Part shown: piece after piece, positions 13,854 through 21,951 of the stretch
Layout of the letters: each line of letters begins with the position of its first letter
Numbering within the stretch: position 1 is the first letter of the stretch
Source of the DNA: Methanothrix sp.
Lineage (GTDB): Archaea; Halobacteriota; Methanosarcinia; Methanotrichales; Methanotrichaceae
Direction of reading: 5' to 3'
NCBI GenBank assembly: GCA_012798025.1
Contig: JAAZNX010000187.1
Coordinates: forward strand, 1 to 22,485
Length of the DNA: 22,485 nt
Position numbers and translations under genes: made by a program
Notes under the pieces: model-generated
The model's input: only the letters and a program-made list of their open reading frames with translations
What the model was told of the DNA's origin: nothing
Databases searched by the model: none

Positions 13854-15110
13854 TCAAGTTCCCATCTGCCAGCTATGCAGGTATTTATCCTGCTCAGGCG
13901 TGAGCTTCTCAATTCGCAGCCCCATGGCAGCAAGTTTCAGCTCAGCTACGCGGCGGTCGATCTCCACGGGCACTGAATAGACTGCTTTATCTAGGCTCCG
14001 CCCGTGCTCTACGATGTAGCGCACCGCAAGAGCCTGGTTGGCGAATGACATATCCATGACCTCCGGGGGATGGCCATAGGCAGCGGCCAGATTTATCAGC
14101 CGACCCTCGGCCAGCAGATAGAGCCTGCGACCGTCTTTGAGCTTATACTCTGTGACGTTGTCTTGCACTTCAGTCTTCACTACGGCCATGCCCTCAAGTG
14201 CGGGAATGTCGATCTCCACATTGAAGTGCCCGCTGTTGGCGAGGATGGCCTGGTCCTTCATCAGCTCGAAGTGCTCTCTCCGAATAACATTTATGTCGCC
14301 TGTGAGGGTCACAAATAGATCTCCCAGGGGCGCCGCCTCCAGCATAGGCATGACTCTGTAGCCGTCCATGGCAGCTTCCAGGGCCTTGCGAGGCTCAATC
14401 TCAACCACAATCACATTTGCGCCCAGCCCCTTTGCGCGCATGGCAAAGCCGCGGCCACACCAGCCATAGCCGCCCACGACAACCGTCTTGCCGGCGAAGA
14501 GGAAGTTGGTGGCCTGCATGATTCCATGCAAAGTGGACTGGCCTGTGCCGTACCGATTGTCGAACATCATCTTGGTCTCGGCATCGTTCACGGCTATGAC
14601 AGGGTAGAGCAGAGCACCGTCCGCCGCCATTGCCCGCAGCCGCACGACTCCAGTGGTGGTCTCCTCGCAGCCGCCGAACATCTGGCGGGCAAGCTCTGGC
14701 TGCTCCTTGTGAATTATGGCGATTGTGTCGGCTCCATCGTCCAAACTCACATTGGGCTTCAGCTCCAGCGCCTTCTTGATGCAATCGTAATATTCCTGTT
14801 CGTTCTCGCCCCTGAAGGCGTAGACGTGCAGGCCGCGCGCGGCCAAGGCAGCAGCTACTTCGTCCTGTGTGGATAGTGGATTGGAGCCTGTTACCGCTAC
14901 CTTCGCCCCGCCCGCGACGAGAGTGGTGATCAGGTTGGCCGTCTCCACAGTTACGTGCAGGCAGGCCACTATCCTCGCGCCCTTGAGAGGCTGGCTCTTT
15001 TCAAACTCCTGCTTGATGCTCTCCAGGACGGGCATGTGCCTCCGCGCCCATTCGATGCGCTTCTCGCCATCTTTGGCAAGAGACATATCCTTGACCACGC
15101 TTGGCTGCAA
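13854..15110 (-). CDS. ahcY: S-adenosylhomocysteine (or S-inosylhomocysteine) hydrolase
   Basis: This 418-residue protein shows the family's landmarks in order: [20 protein letters not shown] at the N-terminus, then [59 protein letters not shown] (substrate-site Asp, Lys and Asn), the NAD loop [31 protein letters not shown] and [20 protein letters not shown]. It splits SAH, the inhibitory product of SAM methylations, into homocysteine and the nucleoside. In M. jannaschii the homologue prefers S-inosylhomocysteine, so that substrate is possible here. TTG 15110 follows AGGTGAT at a suitable distance. GTG 15098 and ATG 15086 are alternatives, and ATG 15086 would cut into the conserved start. First gene of a three-gene unit. 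Confidence 0.95.
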   Translation of the reverse strand: MQPSVVKDMSLAKDGEKRIEWARRHMPVLESIKQEFEKSQPLKGARIVACLHVTVETANLITTLVAGGAKVAVTGSNPLSTQDEVAAALAARGLHVYAFRGENEQEYYDCIKKALELKPNVSLDDGADTIAIIHKEQPELARQMFGGCEETTTGVVRLRAMAADGALLYPVIAVNDAETKMMFDNRYGTGQSTLHGIMQATNFLFAGKTVVVGGYGWCGRGFAMRAKGLGANVIVVEIEPRKALEAAMDGYRVMPMLEAAPLGDLFVTLTGDINVIRREHFELMKDQAILANSGHFNVEIDIPALEGMAVVKTEVQDNVTEYKLKDGRRLYLLAEGRLINLAAAYGHPPEVMDMSFANQALAVRYIVEHGRSLDKAVYSVPVEIDRRVAELKLAAMGLRIEKLTPEQDKYLHSWQMGT

Positions 15111-15345
15111 AACCTATCACCTTAAATTTTATTAGTCAAATCACGAGAGAAGACCATTTGCAGGTACTTAAACCCAACCCTGTATTCTTCGACTGCAACT
15201 TTTAAAATGTCTCATAATGCACATGGCGTACGAGGGGCTCATCGATCTTTGACATATCTTTTGCTCTGATGGAGGCAATGTGCGTAATCGTCCTTGCTGC
15301 CCACCTGATCACAATATCAAGATATTTCTCGGAAGTCGTCGAACT
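15111..15345. other. Divergent promoter region between ahcY and the hydantoinase unit
   Basis: The minus strand carries AATAAAATTTAA at 15123-15134, a probable box A for ahcY. On the plus strand, an open run ATGGAGGCAATG near 15269-15280 starts a 26-codon frame whose TGA overlaps ATG 15346 as ATGA. A minus-strand frame is also open across the region (stop at 15202). Neither is convincing by itself. Confidence 0.3.
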
Positions 15346-15534
15346 ATGAAAAATCAGGCTGTCCTCATCGTGGCCTTCGGCGCAGGTCTGATAAGAGCAG
15401 CCTTCAACACCTGCCAGGATCAATCGGATGACATCATCATGATCGTCTTGAAGGTGGTGCAGACCACAAAGCCAAAATACATCTTGATCGTTTGCGCATA
15501 TCGAAAGGCGAATGGAAATGCTTGTAGGAATTGA
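15346..15534 (+). CDS. Possible small protein preceding the hydantoinase gene
   Basis: A 62-codon frame from ATG 15346 encodes alternating hydrophobic strands and helices (QAVLIVAFGAGLIRAAF, DDIIMIVLKVV, KYILIVCAY). By hand count about 60% of its codons end in G or C, higher than the about 49% of the opposite-strand frame over the same DNA. It overlaps the next gene by 23 bases. An opposing minus-strand frame (stop 15202, reading LILAGVEGCSYQTCAEGHDE and IRWAARTITHIASIRAKD) is also open here, so only one of the two can be a main gene. Family unknown. Confidence 0.3.
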   Translation: MKNQAVLIVAFGAGLIRAAFNTCQDQSDDIIMIVLKVVQTTKPKYILIVCAYRKANGNACRN

Positions 15535-17188
15535 TGTTGGCGGAACCACCACGGATGCCGTCTTGGTGGAAGGCAAAAGCGTGGTCAAGGCCGCTTACGT
15601 GCCGACAGATCACGATAATCTGTTGAAGTGTCTGCTGGGGGCTCTGGACGAGCTGGTCAAGGGCGTAGATACCCAAAAGATCGAGCGGGTGGTTTTGAGC
15701 ACGACTCTGATCACTAATATGATTGCAGAAGGCAAGACCGATCCCGTGGCCCTTGTGCTCATCCCCGGTCCTGGAACGAACCCCAGTGACTATAACCTGG
15801 GCGAAGCCTGCATCCTGGATGGCGCCATCGACTACCGTGGCCGTGAGATCGACCGTCTCAAGGAATCCCAGATCAAAGAGGCAGCCTCCAAGATCTCGGC
15901 CCAGGGGCTGGCCCGCGTGGCCGTGGTTGGCAAGTTCTGTCAGCGCAACCATGCCCACGAGCAGAAGGTCGCAGAGATCATGAGAGCGACTCTGCCTGGA
16001 GCAAAGATCGAGCTGGGACATAAGGTCTCAGGCCATCTCAACTTCCCAAGGCGTGCGGCCACAACGCTTCTCACTGTGGCCACCAAGGACAAGTACAAGG
16101 AGTTTGCTCAGGCTATGGCCGATGCTCTGCGGCAGCGTAAGATTTCAGCCCCTGTTTACATCCTTAAGGCGGACGGCGGAACGCTTCCGCTGGACTCTTC
16201 AGTGCAAATGCCAGTGGAGACGATCTTCTCAGGACCTGCCGCCAGCATCATGGGCGTTTTGGCGCTGACTCCTGCTGGCCAGACATCAGTGATAGTGGAC
16301 ATTGGTGGCACGACCACAGACCTGGCATTGATACTTTCCGGCAAGCCTCTGCTCTCTTCCAAAGGGGCAAAGGTGGAATCGCTTCTGACACATGTGCGGG
16401 CATTCGCTGTCAAGTCCGTGGCCATTGGCGGCGACAGCGCAGTGAATGTGTCAGGCGAGCGCATGACCGTCGGGCCTCAGAGAAAAGGGCCTGCCATCTG
16501 CATGGGTGGTCCCTGGGCCACGCCCACGGATGCGATGCGTGTTTTAGGATTGACAAGCGTCGGCGATGCTGCCAAGGCCGAGAAAGCCATGCAAGAGGTT
16601 GCAAATAAACTCAATTGCTCGCCCAAAGAAGCAGCCCAAAAAGTAGTCGATGTGGTAGTGGACAAGATCGTTGCAGAGGTGGGTGAGATGTTCAAGGCCT
16701 GGGAGCAGGAGCCTGCTTATCGCATATGGGAGATCATGAAGAAGGAGAAGCTTGAAGCCCAAAATGTTGTGGGCGTTGGCGGAGGCGCACCTCCTCTGGT
16801 GCCGCTTGTGGCTTCGCGACTGGGCGCTAGCGCGATCGTGCCGGATTTTGCACGCGTGGCCAATGCCATCGGAGCTGCAGTTGCCCGGCCCACGATTACG
16901 CTGAACCTGCACATCGACACCGAGAGGGGTGAGTATATCGTGGCTGAGGATGGGCTCACGGGAAAAGTCGGGGACAGAAAGATGACGCCTGAGCAGGCCG
17001 AGAAGCTGGCACGAAAGCTTCTTGACGAGAGGGCCGCGCGTCTTGGGATCGGCGAGTATTCAGGAGAGGCGGAGGTAACTTACAGTGAGGTGTTCAACAT
17101 GATCCGCGGCTGGTCAACGGTGGGGAGGCTTCTTGACATAAGGATGGAGATTCCAGCTGGCTTGCTGGCATCTTGGAGGGGGTGCTGA
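15512..17188 (+). CDS. Hydantoinase/oxoprolinase family protein (HyuA-like)
   Basis: This 558-residue ASKHA-fold protein has two ATP-binding phosphate loops, MLVGIDVGGTTTDAVLV near residue 3 and VIVDIGGTTTDLALI near residue 262. Other family landmarks are VLSTTLITNMIAEG, GPAASIMGVLAL and NVVGVGGGAPPLVPLVASRL. It is related to the ATP-dependent hydantoinase and 5-oxoprolinase alpha subunits and to acetone carboxylase beta, which activate a substrate carbonyl with ATP. Its usual partner, the HyuB subunit, is absent here, so a classical hydantoinase is unlikely; methanogens carry such stand-alone copies of unknown substrate. The start is ATG 15512 or 15518, preceded by GAAAGGCG. A histone-deacetylase-family amidohydrolase gene follows after five bases, suggesting joint work on an amide substrate (inference). 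Confidence 0.87.
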   Translation: MEMLVGIDVGGTTTDAVLVEGKSVVKAAYVPTDHDNLLKCLLGALDELVKGVDTQKIERVVLSTTLITNMIAEGKTDPVALVLIPGPGTNPSDYNLGEACILDGAIDYRGREIDRLKESQIKEAASKISAQGLARVAVVGKFCQRNHAHEQKVAEIMRATLPGAKIELGHKVSGHLNFPRRAATTLLTVATKDKYKEFAQAMADALRQRKISAPVYILKADGGTLPLDSSVQMPVETIFSGPAASIMGVLALTPAGQTSVIVDIGGTTTDLALILSGKPLLSSKGAKVESLLTHVRAFAVKSVAIGGDSAVNVSGERMTVGPQRKGPAICMGGPWATPTDAMRVLGLTSVGDAAKAEKAMQEVANKLNCSPKEAAQKVVDVVVDKIVAEVGEMFKAWEQEPAYRIWEIMKKEKLEAQNVVGVGGGAPPLVPLVASRLGASAIVPDFARVANAIGAAVARPTITLNLHIDTERGEYIVAEDGLTGKVGDRKMTPEQAEKLARKLLDERAARLGIGEYSGEAEVTYSEVFNMIRGWSTVGRLLDIRMEIPAGLLASWRGC

Positions 17189-17193
17189 GGAGA

Positions 17194-18558
17194 ATGTCAT
17201 CCAAAGGCAAGAGCGGAAAGACAGGGCTGATATTCTTCCCGGCATTCGACTGGGCCATCTCTCCCACGCACCCTGAACGAGAAGAGCGGCTGCTCTACAC
17301 CAGGGACCAGATATTCGAGGAGGGCCTGATGGACCTTCCCCAGATCGATGAATACAAACCCCGTCTGGCCGAGATGTTGGACATTGCCCGCGTCCACTTC
17401 TGCGTTCCCGATGTCGAGTCGCAGATCACAGAAGCACATCTGATTGCAGCTGGCAGCACCCTTACGCTGGCCGATGCCCTGGAGAGAGGAGAGATCCGAA
17501 ACGGTTTTGCGCTGGTACGACCGCCGGGCCACCACAGCATGCGGGTGGTGCACGGAAATCGTGGCTTTTGCAACATCAACAACATGGCCGTACTAGTAGA
17601 GTACCTGAGAACGAAATACGGGCACAAGAGGATCGCAGTCATCGATACTGATGTTCATCACGGAGACGGAACCCAGGAGATCTTCTGGCATGATCCGGAT
17701 GTGCTCTGCATATCTTTCCACCAGGACGGACACACCCTGTACCCCGGCACCGGCTTTGTCAATGAGATGGGCGGACCACAGGCTTTGGCCAGAACGTTGA
17801 ACATCCCCCTGCCGCCAGGAACGACAGACGAGGGCATCCATTACGTCCTGGACAGGCTCATCTTGCCGGTCCTTGAAGAGTTCAAGCCGGATCTGATCCT
17901 GAACTCAGCAGGTCAGGACAACCACTACACCGACCCGCTTGCCAATATGCGTTTCTCGGCGAACGGCTACGCCCGTCTGAATGAGAAGCTTGCACCTGAT
18001 ATCTGCGTCCTGGAGGGGGGATACGCAGTAGAGACTGCCTTGCCCTACGTGAACACAGGAATAATCCAGGCCATGGCGGGCCTTGACTACTCCCATCTCA
18101 AGGAGCCGGACTTTGTGCCCGGCAGATTCGTCCAGTCCGAGCAGATGAACCGAGAGATCGAGGCCACTGTGGCCCAGGTTCAAAGGCTCTGGGACGATAA
18201 AGATGAACTTGTCAAGGATGCCCTGCAAGGCCTTGGCGACTTTTACCGCAGGAAGAAACGCATCTTCTATGACACAGACATGATCAATGAGAGCCAGGAG
18301 GAGACCGTTCGTCTCTGCCCTAACTGCTCTGGCTACATGACCATCTCGTCTCAGGCGCAGCGAGGCTACGGCATCCTGAACAGCGCTTTTTGCGTCTCCA
18401 TTCCCCGCAAAGCGTGCTCCTCATGCCGTGAGGACGCCAAGGAGGAGTACGAGGAGCACATCGACGACCGCAGGTTCGGATACGTCTGCATGCAGGACAA
18501 GGACAGGGACACATTCAAGTTCCACAACAACATGACCCATACGCAGAAAAGTTATTGA
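17194..18558 (+). CDS. Histone-deacetylase-family amidohydrolase with C-terminal Cys motif
   Basis: The 454-residue protein contains a complete class of HDAC/AcuC/acetylpolyamine amidohydrolase landmarks. ALVRPPGHHSM gives the catalytic His pair. IAVIDTDVHHGDGTQEIF gives the Asp-His zinc ligands and the charge relay. LNSAGQDNHYTDPL gives the second zinc Asp, and VLEGGYAVE the catalytic Tyr. It should hydrolyse an acetyl-amide on a small molecule or on protein lysine. An extension from about residue 375 carries CPNC, a Cys in SAFCVS, and CSSC, which looks like a zinc ribbon and is not part of the core. ATG 17194 follows GGAGGGGGTG; TTG 17173 would overlap the previous gene and has no binding site. 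Six bases separate it from the HD gene. Confidence 0.9.
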   Translation: MSSKGKSGKTGLIFFPAFDWAISPTHPEREERLLYTRDQIFEEGLMDLPQIDEYKPRLAEMLDIARVHFCVPDVESQITEAHLIAAGSTLTLADALERGEIRNGFALVRPPGHHSMRVVHGNRGFCNINNMAVLVEYLRTKYGHKRIAVIDTDVHHGDGTQEIFWHDPDVLCISFHQDGHTLYPGTGFVNEMGGPQALARTLNIPLPPGTTDEGIHYVLDRLILPVLEEFKPDLILNSAGQDNHYTDPLANMRFSANGYARLNEKLAPDICVLEGGYAVETALPYVNTGIIQAMAGLDYSHLKEPDFVPGRFVQSEQMNREIEATVAQVQRLWDDKDELVKDALQGLGDFYRRKKRIFYDTDMINESQEETVRLCPNCSGYMTISSQAQRGYGILNSAFCVSIPRKACSSCREDAKEEYEEHIDDRRFGYVCMQDKDRDTFKFHNNMTHTQKSY

Positions 18559-18564
18559 GTCAAA

Positions 18565-19761
18565 ATGACGGAAATCAGGGACCCTGTACACGGTTATGTG
18601 AAGCTGGAAGGGCTGGCGCAGGATCTGGTAAACACGCCGCAGATGCAGCGATTGCGCTGGATCAAGCAGCTAGGCCTCGCCTGCCTCGTTTACCCAGGTG
18701 CCAATCACACCAGGTTTGAACACAGCCTAGGTGCGTATCACCTGGCCATGCTACTTGCCGAGCATCTCGGCCTGAATGAAGAAGAAAAGCTAAAGGTTTG
18801 CGTTGCCGCTCTCCTGCACGATGTCGGCCACGGGCCGCTCTCTCATGCCACAGAATCTGCACTTGCGCCTTACCTGCGAAAGGAGCATGAGAGCATCATT
18901 GGCCTCCTGAAGAGCGGAGATCTTTTGGATGTTCTGGACAGACACGGCCTGTGCCCTTCTGAGGTTCAGTCGTATATCCATGGAGCTGGCCTGGGACAGA
19001 TTGTCAGCGGCGAAATCGATGTGGACCGGATGGATTACCTTATCCGAGACGCACATTACACTGGCGTGGCCTACGGTGTGATCGATCGTTTGCGGCTCTT
19101 GCAGAAGATGAAGCTTTACCACGGCCAGCTCGTGGTGGAGACAGGCGGCGTTCAGGCTGCAACCTCACTCCTGATCTCCAGGCTGCTAATGCATCCATCA
19201 GTGTATTATCATCATGTCTGCCGCATCTCGGAGTGCATGCTCTCGGCAGGCATTCACCACATGATCGAAGAAGGAGCAAGTGCTGCCGCAATCAAATCGA
19301 TGGACGATATTCAGCTCTTTACTGCTATGGATCATGCGGGCGGCTATGCAGCCGAGATGGCAGATCGCATCAGGCATAGGAGGCTCTTCAAGCGGGCCAT
19401 TTACGTCGGCCTGGAGTGCTTGGACCCATCGCTCATCAGGATAAGCGAGAGGATACTGGCCCAGGAGTTGGCAAAAGATGCAGGAGTTGATGCGAGCTAT
19501 ATCTTGGTAGACAACCCACCTCTGCCGGACAACGCAATGGGCAGCTTTCCTGCGCTCGTAGGAACGCAAGTGCAGCATCTGCGGGAGGTCTCGCCCCTCG
19601 TCAGCATCCTGGAAAGGGCGCACAGGGCTACCTGGCGCTTCGGGATATATGCCCCAGCAGAGCTGAGAGAGAGGGTAGCGCAAGCTGCAAAACGATATCT
19701 GAACCTCAGGAAGAGCACAGTTCAACACACATTTTCCGACATCGATAACAGTTACCTTTAA
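18565..19761 (+). CDS. HD-domain phosphohydrolase (SAMHD1/dGTPase-like)
   Basis: The 398-residue protein opens with IRDPVHGYVKLEGLAQDLVN and MQRLRWIKQLGLACLVYPGA, the start typical of archaeal and bacterial SAMHD1-like HD proteins. The metal-binding residues follow in order: His in HTRFEHSLGAYH, the His-Asp pair in VAALLHDVGHGPLSHATE, and Asp in GEIDVDRMDYLIRDAHYTG. The family hydrolyses deoxynucleoside triphosphates or related nucleotides; the specific substrate is unknown. The C-terminal third (from about 215) is helical. It lies six bases after the HDAC-family gene and 27 bases before the UPF0216 gene, all on one strand. Confidence 0.9.
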   Translation: MTEIRDPVHGYVKLEGLAQDLVNTPQMQRLRWIKQLGLACLVYPGANHTRFEHSLGAYHLAMLLAEHLGLNEEEKLKVCVAALLHDVGHGPLSHATESALAPYLRKEHESIIGLLKSGDLLDVLDRHGLCPSEVQSYIHGAGLGQIVSGEIDVDRMDYLIRDAHYTGVAYGVIDRLRLLQKMKLYHGQLVVETGGVQAATSLLISRLLMHPSVYYHHVCRISECMLSAGIHHMIEEGASAAAIKSMDDIQLFTAMDHAGGYAAEMADRIRHRRLFKRAIYVGLECLDPSLIRISERILAQELAKDAGVDASYILVDNPPLPDNAMGSFPALVGTQVQHLREVSPLVSILERAHRATWRFGIYAPAELRERVAQAAKRYLNLRKSTVQHTFSDIDNSYL

Positions 19762-19763
19762 GA

Positions 19764-19783
19764 CGCAATAGAGCGCAATAGAG
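19764..19783. repeat. Perfect 10-bp tandem repeat
   Basis: CGCAATAGAG occurs twice head to tail in the short gap between the HD gene and the UPF0216 gene. It may be slippage; no function is evident. Confidence 0.9.
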
Positions 19784-19788
19784 CCAGA

Positions 19789-20235
19789 ATGGCATTCCCC
19801 AGAGACAGAAAGGCGATGGACAAGAACCTGCTGGTCAAAACCATCCAGACGATGAACCAGCATCTTCCTAGCAAGCGCCTGAGGCTGACCGACCTTTTAG
19901 AGATGGATAAGCCTGGCATCAGAGGCAAGGACAACACCTTTTTCGTGATGGACAGACAAGAGCTTGAGCTTATCTCTCAGTCTGCTCCGAGGTTCATGTG
20001 GAGCCGACTGAGATTGCCCATGCTCATCGAGATGTCGCCGGACCTGGGCAGTGGTGCGGCCCGAGTGCAGGGCGAGGCGGAAGGTGAGGTGGTATGCAAG
20101 ATCCTGGGCAAGGACCGTCCAGGGGGAAAGCAGATAATCATCTACCTGCCGGAAGTCAGAGAGCTGCGTCGAAAGCTTCCTACCACTACGCAGTACGCCT
20201 TCGTAGCCAACCTCAGGAACGATGTCGAAGACTGA
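19789..20235 (+). CDS. UPF0216 family protein
   Basis: The 148-residue archaeal protein contains LVKTIQTMNQHLPSKRLRL, TDLLEMDKPGIRGKDNTFFV, MDRQELELIS and LRLPMLIEMSP, which match the UPF0216 (DUF61) pattern. No activity has been shown for the family. The start may be ATG 19789 or ATG 19816 (MDKNLL); the latter fits the family's usual N-terminus, and the former gives nine extra residues. It is placed between the HD phosphohydrolase and the helical-repeat protein on the same strand. No membrane segment or signal is seen, so it should be cytoplasmic. Confidence 0.85.
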   Translation: MAFPRDRKAMDKNLLVKTIQTMNQHLPSKRLRLTDLLEMDKPGIRGKDNTFFVMDRQELELISQSAPRFMWSRLRLPMLIEMSPDLGSGAARVQGEAEGEVVCKILGKDRPGGKQIIIYLPEVRELRRKLPTTTQYAFVANLRNDVED

Positions 20236-20282
20236 TATCTTTTAAATTCTTTGAGGCACTAATAGAAATATTGGAGGAGATA

Positions 20283-20834
20283 ATGGCTGAAGACAGACTG
20301 GACGAAGGCGCACGCCTGTTCGCCCTGAAGATAAACCTGGGATCTTACAAAGAGGCTGCCAGGATCAAATCAGAATTTGGCCTTCCCAATGATATGGTCA
20401 GGAACGCTGTCATGCAAGCTTACGCGGCTAACATGAATAAAGGCGACTATTCCCTTGCAGCAGATCTTGCCAAGCAGTATGACCTTCCAGAAGACCTCAG
20501 GATCGAGGCCGCCTTGAGATCCTTCCACAGAAAAATCGATAGCGAATTCTTCCGGGCGGCGGCCGAATATGCCAAGGAATTCGGTCTGCCCGAGGATCTG
20601 GTAAGAGAGGCAGCCATCCAGGCATTCAACAAAAGCATGAGTTTTGGCCTGGTTAAAAACGCCGCTGAGATAGCAGAGGATTTTGAACTGCCAGAAAAGA
20701 TGAAGCGAGACGCAGCAATCAAGTCCTTCGAGCAGCATATGGATGCAGGGCTCTACAGGAAGGCTTTGAAGATCGCCCAGAAATACAAGCTTCCAGATGA
20801 GATGGTCCAGGCAGCTGAGAGCAAAATAACTTGA
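20283..20834 (+). CDS. All-helical protein made of five ~34-residue repeats, unknown function
   Basis: The 183-residue product is almost entirely tandem repeats of 34-35 residues. They share a core: hydrophobic/AA, two, A, then [AK]..[YF].LP[ED], then A[AI]..SF. The copies include [64 protein letters not shown] and [16 protein letters not shown]. Each reads as two helices with a Leu-Pro break, like TPR, PPR or Sel1 hairpins, and should stack into a solenoid that binds protein or RNA. I do not recognise the family. ATG 20283 follows GGAGGAG closely. The longer open frame upstream overlaps the UPF0216 gene and is not used. Nine bases after its stop thiD begins. Confidence 0.8.
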   Translation: MAEDRLDEGARLFALKINLGSYKEAARIKSEFGLPNDMVRNAVMQAYAANMNKGDYSLAADLAKQYDLPEDLRIEAALRSFHRKIDSEFFRAAAEYAKEFGLPEDLVREAAIQAFNKSMSFGLVKNAAEIAEDFELPEKMKRDAAIKSFEQHMDAGLYRKALKIAQKYKLPDEMVQAAESKIT

Positions 20835-20843
20835 ACTGAGATC

Positions 20844-21710
20844 ATGCCGCAAGTGGTACTTACCATCGGGGGCTCAGACTCAGGAGGAGGGGCCGGAATA
20901 CAGGCAGACATCAAGACCTTTTCGGTCCTGGGATTGCACGGAACCTCCGCCATCACCGCCATAACTGCGCAAAATACCCTGGGAGTGCAAAATGTTTTCG
21001 GCCTTGGTCCAGAAGTCGTCGAAGCGCAGCTCAAGTCGATCACCGATGATTTTTGCGTCGCATTTGCCAAGACGGGGATGCTTTATTCTGCAAAGACCGT
21101 AATAGTAGTTGCAAAGCATCTCCATGAAAATAATATACCCTTTGTCCTGGACCCTGTTATCGAGGCTGAAGCAGGCGGCAGGCTGCTTCGGCCTGAGGCT
21201 ATCTTAGCGCTCAAAAAACGCCTCATTCCCCTGGCGAGGGTGGTGACCCCGAATATATTTGAGGCTGAGGCATTGACGGGCATCCATGTGAGCGATATTG
21301 ATAGCGCAGATGCGGCTGCGAGAGAGATCCTGAAAATGGGAGCCGAGGCGGTCATCGTCAAGGGTGGACACATGGACTGTACCGATCTGCTGCGCACTGC
21401 CGAGGAGATGTTTCGTCTTCCTGGAAGAAGGATGACAGGAGGCAACCACGGCGTAGGATGCACCTATTCTGCTGCTTTGACATCTTTTCTCGCAAAGGGC
21501 TGTTCGTTGCCTGAGGCTGCCATAAAAGCCAAGAGGGCTGCAGCAGTGGCGATCTCACACAGCATGAAAGTGGGTAAGGGCGTGGGACCTGTGAACCAGG
21601 TCGCGTTCCTGCGAGAGGACGCAAAGCGATCTTTAAGGCTATGCCCACGTAAAGTCCTCTTGGGGATGGGAAGATATAAATTGGTTGCAAGATTGATTCA
21701 CGGAGGATAG
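20844..21710 (+). CDS. thiD: Hydroxymethylpyrimidine (phosphate) kinase
   Basis: This 288-residue ribokinase-fold protein has [20 protein letters not shown], the ThiD substrate and nucleotide signature. [18 protein letters not shown], then [30 protein letters not shown] and VIVKGGHM follow, and then [19 protein letters not shown], the anion-hole region with Cys (more often GTGC). It phosphorylates HMP and HMP-P for thiamine synthesis. The archaeal ThiDN fusion partner is not present: the core ends near residue 256, followed by about 30 basic residues ([18 protein letters not shown]) over the rps17e promoter. That tail has no family match by eye and may be drifted sequence after loss of the ThiN domain. 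ATG 20844 is nine bases after the repeat-protein stop. Confidence 0.92.
   Translation: MPQVVLTIGGSDSGGGAGIQADIKTFSVLGLHGTSAITAITAQNTLGVQNVFGLGPEVVEAQLKSITDDFCVAFAKTGMLYSAKTVIVVAKHLHENNIPFVLDPVIEAEAGGRLLRPEAILALKKRLIPLARVVTPNIFEAEALTGIHVSDIDSADAAAREILKMGAEAVIVKGGHMDCTDLLRTAEEMFRLPGRRMTGGNHGVGCTYSAALTSFLAKGCSLPEAAIKAKRAAAVAISHSMKVGKGVGPVNQVAFLREDAKRSLRLCPRKVLLGMGRYKLVARLIHGG
21673..21681 (+). promoter_or_regulatory. Box A promoter of rps17e
   Basis: GATATAAAT inside the 3' end of thiD is a good archaeal TATA box. It predicts a start near 21700-21706 and a leader with a Shine-Dalgarno (TGGAG) before ATG 21733. Confidence 0.4.
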
Positions 21711-21732
21711 CTCTAGCTGGAGTGTTGATTTA

Positions 21733-21951
21733 ATGGGAAGCGTAAAACCCAGTTACATTAAAAATTTTGCCATGGACCTGTTGAAGAACTATGAAAGCTC
21801 CTTTAGCCCTGACTTTGAGCAGAACAAGCTGAAGGTATCAGAGTACACTGACATCAAGAACAAAACCATTCGCAACCGCGTAGCTGGCTACATAACTCGC
21901 GTGTTGAGACAGAGAAGTACCCGCAGAGGAGAGGTCGAGGTCGATGTTTAA
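21733..21951 (+). CDS. rps17e: Ribosomal protein S17e (small subunit)
   Basis: The 72-residue basic protein is normal length for archaeal/eukaryotic-type S17e. KPSYIKNFAMDLLKNYESSF, SPDFEQNKLKVSEYTDIKNK and IRNRVAGYITRVLRQ match the family throughout. It is a small-subunit ribosomal protein without a bacterial equivalent, which confirms an archaeal source. ATG 21733 follows TGGAG by about ten bases. Its last eight bases overlap the start of dapA, so the two are translationally coupled, an order common in methanogens. Confidence 0.95.
   Translation: MGSVKPSYIKNFAMDLLKNYESSFSPDFEQNKLKVSEYTDIKNKTIRNRVAGYITRVLRQRSTRRGEVEVDV

Noticed and set aside
20094..20282. Upstream extension of the helical-repeat protein
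   Set aside because: It overlaps the UPF0216 gene in another frame, and ATG 20283 has a strong GGAGGAG.
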